From Vandiemenella viatica (lineage: Eukaryota > Arthropoda > Insecta > Orthoptera > Morabidae), in assembly GCA_031002005.1 (NCBI GenBank), contig JARYHS010008074.1:267035930-267099929 (forward strand): 64,000 bases of DNA. Direction: 5' to 3'. Positions within the stretch are counted from its first letter, which is position 1. Each line of letters starts with the position of its first letter. The position numbers were made by a program, and so were the translations under genes. The notes beneath the pieces are model-generated. The model saw nothing but the letters and a program-made list of their open reading frames with translations. It had not been told where the DNA came from and ran no database searches. Positions 57,944 to 64,000 of this stretch are shown one piece after another.

Positions 57944-60037
57944 CAGTAATACCCCGCTTTACGCGACCCAGTTATGCGCGGTTTCGCTTTAACGCGAATT
58001 TCAAATTTCGCGTTAAAATGCCTCGTATTACGCGAATTGCTTACTTAAGAATATGTATGTCCATAATGTAGTCATTGGCTTCTCTTTGGTCGCAGTAATC
58101 CCCTCTTTCTCCGACCATTCTGATCGAAGAATTGAGGATTCCCCGTCCTACGACTTTGTTCTATGGGAATTCCCTCGTTTGTTTCGTTTGTTCCACTTGT
58201 TTATCTCGGCTGGCAGTCGTGTTTTAACGTTTAGTGGAGATACATAATTTAGCACTACGTTAAAAATGCCGCCTACGAAGAAAAAAGAGCGTAAAAGCGT
58301 AACTTTGGAATTGAAGATGAAGGTGAAAAGAAGAACGGAAAAGCAACAATTGTTGGCAGAGATTTTGGCCTGTCAGAATCGACTGTGAGAACGATTTTTA
58401 AAAATCGGGAAAAAATTAAACTTTTCAGCGAAAGTTCAACAACTATAAGTGCAACAAAACTTCTCGTTCGAGATATTCTATCCTAGAAAGAAAGGAGAAG
58501 TTGCTAGCAGCCTGGGTCGAAGATTTAAATAAGAAGAACACACTACTGACTCAAGATCTCATATGCACAAAAGCAAAATCGTTGTATGAGATGTTAAAGA
58601 CAGAAGAAGATGACTTCCACTCTGACTTTTGCTGCCAGCAGAGGCTGGTATCATTGCTTCAAGCAGCGTTCCAATCTTCACAATATCCAGATAACAGGTG
58701 AGGCCGGACACTCAAGCTGCAACTGAGTTTCCAGACAAGTTTCAAGATTTCGTAGCACGAGAAAAAATTCCTGTTTGTCTCATCTTCAATGATGATAAGA
58801 CCAGGCTTTAGTGGAAAAAAAATGCCATCTTGAACATTCATTTCTAAAGAAGAACGTCAAACCAGCGGTTTCAAAGCTGCGAAAGATCGACCAACACTTC
58901 TGCCAGGTGGTAATGCCACTGGTGATTTCAAACTGAAACCTTTACTGGTTTTATCATTCAGAAACACCCCGTGCAATGCGAGGTACAGACGAGATAAGCC
59001 TACCAGTCGTGGGCGGTCCAACAGAAAGGCGAGTTACATGGGAAGTTTTTCAAGATTGGTATTCTAATAGTTTTTGCCAGTCAGTAAAATCCTACTGTGA
59101 CAGAAATGGGCTTGAACGTAAAGTTATATTACTCTTAGACGGACATCCAACCTCTCTTGATACGCCGAGAGACTTAAAAATGTACGTGAAGTTCCTTCCA
59201 CCAAATACTACGTCAATATTACAACCTATGGACCAGGGAGCAATAGCAAACTTCAAAGCTTATTACCATCGCCGCACTTTTAGCCAACTAATTCATGAAA
59301 CAGACGGGGAAGGAAGACAGTCTATGCGAGAGCGGTGGAAGTCATACAACATCCTGAAGGATATTCACAACATAGACGAGTCTTGGAAAGAAGTTAAAAG
59401 GAGTTGTATGAACGGGGTGTGGCGTAATCTTTGGTCAGATGTAGTGGAAGCACCTAGAAGAATTGTCCAAATGCACAGACAAGTGCTTGAAGACATTGCT
59501 GTAATGATTGAGTGGTCTGAACTTGAAGATGTCGTGGTAGAAGATCTTGAAGAACTTGTAGCAACTCACGACGAACCTCTCAGCAAAGAAGATCTGATCG
59601 AGTTACAGAATAATTTCATAAACGATGAGAAAGGACAAGTAGAAGAGAGAATTTTATCTTCAAGCGGAATACAAAATATTAATTCAAAAATTTATTCCGG
59701 TTTGGACATATTGCATAGCATAGTTAGTGATGATGACCGTGTTTGGACCATGTGTCAAACAATTAAAAACAGCGTTGGGTGAACGTATTTTACAAGAACG
59801 TAAAAGAAATGGTACCCAAAACACAATAGATGTATTTTTCCGTTTAAAAAAAAAAAAAAATGTAATACTGCATAAAGTGTTCTCAGAATTAAAGAGATTG
59901 ATTCCAATGATTTGATTTTTTTTTTTTTTTTTGCATTAACTTTTGACTCTGTTTAATCGTAAACCCCGATATACGCGAATTTCACTTAACGTGATTTTTT
60001 GCGGAACGTATCCCTCGCGTAAAGCGGGGTATTACTG
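57944..60037 (+). mobile_element. Tigger/pogo DNA transposon, full length, with TA duplication
   Basis: The ends are CAGTAATACCCCGCTTTACG followed by CGA on the left, and the exact inverted copy (23 bp) on the right, ending at 60037. TA flanks both sides (57942-57943 and 60038-60039). Further subterminal inverted text (acgcgaattt) continues inward. The 2094-bp body holds a broken transposase on the + strand. The perfect ends with a lightly damaged gene suggest a moderately young copy that could still be moved by a related transposase. Confidence 0.95.
58266..59850 (+). pseudogene. Tigger/pogo-type transposase, frameshifted
   Basis: The ATG at 58266 starts MPPTKKKERKSVTLELKMK, the CENP-B-like helix-turn-helix. 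A shift near 58320 moves reading to the frame GRDFGLSESTVRTIFKNREK. The next block, 58501-58701, gives the second DNA-binding domain (EKLLAAWVEDLNKKN, LTQDLICTKAKSLY). The catalytic domain runs from about 58780: FNDDKT (first Asp, normally NADET) in a region with stops, then an intact frame 58976-59782 with LLLDGHPTS (second Asp, but the usual Asn-Ala-Pro is missing before GHP) and TSILQPMDQGAIANFK (third Asp). After a last shift the tail reads GERILQERKRNGTQNTIDVFF. Several shifts and stops abolish function. Confidence 0.92.
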
Positions 60038-60291
60038 TATATATAAAAACCTTTTGTACCACCTCAATGACATTGTGAATATGGCCCGAATTGGTCCAGT
60101 GGTTTGTCCATGATGAAGCAGTTTATGCACACCTAGGATTTTATAAATAAATGTATTTGATAAAGATTTGTCAATTTTCTGTATTAAAATTGAATTTAAA
60201 GAGTTTTATCTTGGTAAAAATCGTAACAGGCTTGTTTGATCAGACAATACATTATTGTTGTACATACATTGGGTATTTTTCATTCTATTTA

Positions 60292-61184
60292 TGAGGGTCA
60301 TCCAGAACGTAGTACCCATCTGCACTGTGTATACTGCTAGAATCTCGGGATTCAAGGTCAACGAGCTTCAGTAGACTGGTCGTGGTGTACGAGGTTATGT
60401 TCCTGCATAAATGCTTTCCTTGTTTCTGTGTTCAAAATGTTTGTTTATTTATTAATTTACTTTTAAAATTGAGAAAGCAAACAATTTTGAGAGATCTGTT
60501 ATTCAGTTTCTTAATGCAAGAAATTTGCGGACATATCATATTCATCGTCAAATCAAAAAGGTTTATGAAGCCAATGCATTATTCATACATGTCAAAATTT
60601 TAATGTATATGATGAGCAAAAAATTTGTGCTGAATTCACTTGATGAATTCATAAAAAATGATTGGCATATCACACTAGATGAAATCAGCAAGTAATTTTC
60701 ACAAAAAGTTCAATAAGGATATATGGCTAGTGTGTTCTGGGACTTACATGGCATTTTTCTTATGCCTGAAAGAGCCATCATTAACAGTGATGCATATTGT
60801 GAAACTTTAAAGAGCTATATTGATGACAGGATTTGCTGTCTTATGGTGTTGTGCTTCTCCACCACAATGCCAGACCTCCTAAAGAAAATACTACAACTTC
60901 TAAACAAGTTTAAGTGGGAATGTTTCAGTCACTGAATTGAAAGACTTTTGGAGGAACATGTTTTCAAAGTGATACAGATCAGAAAGAAAGAGTCATTATT
61001 TTTCTCAATGAATTGGCAATGGAGGAATACGAGACAGGGTAGTAAATATCTTTGCAAGGTATAATAAGTGTTTGAATTTACATAGTTACTTTTTAGAGAA
61101 GTTATGTCATAAAAAGTTTATTTTTAAAATTCTTACCATTTTTTAAAAATTGCAAAGCAGACATTACATTCTTGATAACCCTCA
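60292..61184 (+). mobile_element. Mariner element, internally deleted, with decayed transposase
   Basis: The ends are TGAGGGTCATCCAGAACGTA (left) and, in reverse complement, TGAGGGTTATCAAGAATGTA (right), flanked by TA on both sides (60290-60291 and 61185-61186). The 893-bp copy is about two thirds of a full mariner. Protein traces in order: FLNARNLRTYHIHRQIKKVY in one frame (about 60505-60570, up to small shifts), then ASVFWDLHGIFLMPERAIIN and DAYCETLKSYID (60723-60830). The latter is the mariner block around the second catalytic Asp. The expected HDNARPH appears destroyed (CFSTTMPDLL). It is not active. Confidence 0.85.
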
Positions 61185-61186
61185 TA

Positions 61187-62580
61187 TATTAATTTTTGTA
61201 TACAGGGGATGCAGCTAAAAAGTAACAAACATGTATTCTTTGCAACTAATTTTAAGAAACTGCTATACTTCTTATGCAACTGATTTGCACATCACTTGGT
61301 CCTGGTAGTGGGTCTAATCAACTAGTTATTCATATAAAATGGAACTGAAATTCAAGAGGGCATTGGTGTAAATGGAATATGCAAATAATATATATAAGTG
61401 GATAAAACATTTGACTGGCAACTTGCCTGAACTTTTCATGTGTGGCAAAGTCAGTGGTTTATTGAGCACAAAACAGCAAACATTGTTAATGATAGTCCTG
61501 TAGAATATGCTGCAGGAGGTTTAAAATTATGCTAGAAGGCAGGGCACTCTTTGAAAATGATTTAAGATTTCAACATTGGTGAGCTGTACTAGGTTTTATA
61601 ACACACAACAACAGACACTCTCATTAATTACAATTTTTATCAAAGGCAGGTCACTTGCTTTATCAGACAAATTTCCTACTGCATTTAGTTTTTTCAATCT
61701 ATTGGAGATTATAAGAGTGGTATTATCATATTCATATATTTTCCTTACATAGTTGGGGCATCAAATATCCATAGAGTCATCTTTTAATGACATCAGGCTC
61801 TAGAATTTAATCACCACCATAGCACATCCCTTCATTGTGTTATTTTACCCACAATCAGATAGTTAATCAATTGTTCAGAAACCCTAAATCACTACCTAAT
61901 GGTATCAGGTATATAGGCACTTTTTGATGAAGTAATTTGAGTTCACCATGTCTATCAAGTGCTTTTTATAAACTAGAAAGGGCTGATTTCTGCAAGTCTT
62001 TACTTTCGCCACCTCTCATGTAATTGCGCAAGGTAGTACATAGTATCTTCACATGTCCAAACCATTTCCATTTATTTCTGTGCACAGAATTATCCAGCTG
62101 AGTTGAAGGCAGAGGAAACAACATTTTGTTCCATTCCTGTACATCAGAAACTAACCAAAATTTTTTGTGCTGTAATGCGCTATCCATAGCATTGGCTATA
62201 TCTATTATACTGTACCACTGATACAAGTGATACACAATTACACTAGAGTAGAATTTATGTAACATACAGAGTCTCATTACTTATTTTATTGTTTGTTTAC
62301 TCTGTAATTGCTTATTGATAATTGATTACTATACAGTTTAACATATTAATACTTTTGTTTAATTTATAAAGTAGTCACAGGTGCTATTAGATTTGTTGCT
62401 GGATGTTTTTTGCTGTCACAAATAGTAATTAGTACATATTTAATCAAAGTATGTTAATTTATGTACAATGTAATTGTTTACAATGTTTATTGTTCTTATT
62501 GCAAAGATGGAAGCACCAGAACAGTTGTGTGAATGGAGTTTTTCCTGGTCTAATGATGTAATGTAATCTTCTCAGGTATT
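61187..62580. other. Unassigned intron sequence
   Basis: The longest frame (62277-61966, minus, 103 codons) shows no recognisable motif. No element ends were seen. Confidence 0.4.
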
Positions 62581-62994
62581 GAGCCGGATGGTGTCATAGA
62601 AAAGCAATGTTTCAATTGCTGGCTCCAGTTTCTTCATCAAGTGTCAAGTAGTGTCCAGATGTTACAAGGTTGCTGTGGCTGTTCAGACTGGCTTAGACCC
62701 ATATCATGCTACCTTTTATATGCTCAGAAAAAATGTACACAGTCAGAACTGGCCTGACAGCATTGTGAACCCTGTATTATGCCTGTGAGCAAGATCTGAG
62801 CAGCTGGAGAAAAATGTCACAGGGAGTCAATTTTTTTTAGCACCTTTCCTATGCATATAAAAGGAAGCATGATATGAAACTAAGCCAGCTTTGGTGGTCA
62901 CAGCAGCGTTGTATCATCTGGAAGCTACTTGACACCTGATGAATACAGTAGTGCCAACTGATGAAAAGTCGTGTTTCTACAACACTATCTGGCT
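62581..62994. repeat. Foldback with arms of about 150 bp, PLE-type end motif
   Basis: The left arm (62581-62732) and right arm (about 62845-62994) are imperfect inverted copies. Shared text, reading from the left: 'gccggatggtgtcatagaaa', 'tcttcatcaagtgtcaagta', 'tccagatgttacaaggttgc', 'actggcttag' and 'tatcatgctaccttttatat'. Reading outward the right arm contains 'gacacctgatgaatacag' and 'ccaactgatgaaaag', a looser form of the CTGATGA ... GAAA end motif. It lies 153 bp upstream of an Elongin A exon. Confidence 0.75.
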
Positions 62995-63147
62995 GTACAC
63001 CCAAGAAGATTGTATTAGAAACGGTGTGTGTATTTTTTTAAATGAAGTTCGCATACAGATGAGTTAAATACATTTTTGTTTACTGCTTGCATTTTACTCT
63101 GTGTATAATATTGGTAAAATATATATATATTATTCTATGTTATACAG

Positions 63148-63298
63148 GCCAAATTTGGTACAGCCAGACCAATTGTCGCTAGTAAAGGGAGTCCTGTCAA
63201 GGCAGCAAAGCAGAGTTTCAATGGCTCCTCTAGTTCATCTGCTAGTTCATCATCAACTCCAGTTACATCTGTTCCACCACCTAGACCAATTCATATAG
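63148..63298 (+). CDS. EloA: Elongin A, internal exon (Ser/Pro-rich C-terminal part)
   Basis: The acceptor TTATACAG (AG at 63146-63147) opens a frame AKFGTARPIVASKGSPVKAA, then KQSFNGSSSSSASSSSTPVT and SVPPPRPIHI. It ends at 63298 with one base of the next codon, before GTGGGT. In Elongin A proteins the KPPR motif (previous exon) is followed by a short basic run, KFGT, and a Ser-rich linker, which fits. Phase is 0 at the start and 1 at the end. Reading through the donor would stop after IGGS, so intron retention would give a short protein; the conserved basic C-terminus must be encoded beyond this exon. The other open frame over this exon (63101-63298) is a shadow. Confidence 0.85.
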
Positions 63299-64000
63299 GT
63301 GGGTCATAAATTTTTCTTTATTTGTATGGTTTGTTAGTTTACTTTTTTGGTTTCTGAAGCAAAATGTCAAAATTACAAGATGCCAAACTTAATTCTCAAT
63401 TTTGACAAAAAAAGTTATTTTTAACAAATGTCTCCATAGTGCTGTAAGAACATACCCATTTCTAGAAGGATGAAGGAAAGACACAAATGCCTTCAGTGAG
63501 AGTGAAATGAAGCCGTCAAAAAGGTTGCATTATATTAGGAGAAAAATTTGATGGTATGATGAGCTTGAAGTGGTGGTTTTGTTCGGGGTAAATTAAAAGA
63601 GGACAGTAGAGTGACAGTTAAGGGTATTACTAGTCGTTGAGGCTATGCAGATATCTTGTTTTATTGGTGTTTTGACCTCAACGCTTTAGGAAACAAATGC
63701 TTTTGGATGGTACTGTAATTTTTACAGCTATGAATCGTATGCTAGAAACTAAAATCCTCTAGGTCTCGATCACTGATAATTCTCACTTTCCTTTTTGCCG
63801 TCTCTTGTAAACCTATCACTTTCATCTATAGTTTATTATTTTATGCATTATTATTACATTTTTTAAATAATAATATTTAATTGTTATGTATATTTTTAGG
63901 AAAATTTTCACTGCTAATATATTTCCTTTATCACTATCTCATGACTAATTTCTTTTCTGCATGTGACATTTATAAATATATTGTTTTGTCACCCACCACT
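63299..64000 (+). other. EloA: Start of the next Elongin A intron
   Basis: It begins GTGGGT. No acceptor followed by a recognisable Elongin A exon was found before the window ends. The rest is AT-rich without identifiable elements. Confidence 0.6.

Larger units (their letters stand above)
41580..63147 (+). other. EloA: Elongin A intron of about 21.6 kb, filled with repeats
   Basis: It begins GTAATT after the exon ending at 41579 and ends TTATACAG before 63148. It contains family 2 repeats, a hAT MITE, PLE remnants, SINEs, a second family 1 array, Tigger and mariner copies and a foldback, listed separately. The 60038-60289 part shows nothing I can name. Confidence 0.85.

Noticed and set aside
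63101..63298. 65-codon frame MYNIGKIYIYYS... as the coding frame of the last exon
   Set aside because: It begins within the intron and is out of phase with the Elongin A frame set by the acceptor at 63147.

Overview
This is a stretch of animal, almost certainly insect, nuclear genome. It is AT-rich, has one host gene split by introns above 20 kb, and is otherwise packed with decayed transposable elements. The mix (I-like and CR1/Jockey-like LINEs, Penelope-like elements, pogo/Tigger, mariner, hAT, a Harbinger-like MITE, tRNA-derived SINEs) and the intron sizes suggest a large-genome insect, perhaps a polyneopteran such as a stick insect, orthopteran or cockroach relative. That placement is inference only.

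The one host gene I can support is Elongin A, the large subunit of the RNA polymerase II elongation factor Elongin (SIII), on the + strand. Three exons are visible: 18349-18548, 41433-41579 and 63148-63298. All have good AG/GT borders and compatible phases, and together they encode the conserved central Elongin A domain and the start of a Ser/Pro-rich tail. The 5' exons and the last exon(s) were not found. Introns of about 22.9 kb and 21.6 kb hold most of the repeats.

Layout. 1-9.7 kb: a LINE tail, a tandem repeat block, a non-autonomous DNA transposon with about 80-bp inverted repeats, a Tigger remnant and a Harbinger-like MITE. 10.0-15.6 kb: a nearly full-length but broken I-like LINE on the minus strand. 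18.8-22.3 kb: a LINE interrupted by a second, 5'-truncated LINE. 22.7-29.9 kb: a Penelope-like element (PLE) with RT and GIY-YIG remnants, split by a probable solo LTR and followed by a second PLE 5' region. 31-43 kb and 49-57 kb: elements that begin with ACTAG and often carry internal tandem arrays (periods about 167, 187 and 145 bp). 43-45.9 kb: a hAT MITE with a perfect 8-bp target duplication, then PLE debris including a near-perfect palindrome. 57.9-61.2 kb: a Tigger/pogo copy and a mariner copy. 62.6-63.0 kb: another foldback just upstream of the last visible exon.

Two patterns look most worth following. First, PLE remnants carry a short sense motif (CTGATGA or CTGAAGA, a small stem, then GAAA) at the 3' end and the same motif in antisense at the 5' end; three foldback palindromes look like PLEs reduced to just these two ends. 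Second, several ACTAG-headed families each carry their own internal tandem array, one organised as an alternating A/B dimer of about 335 bp, like an early satellite.
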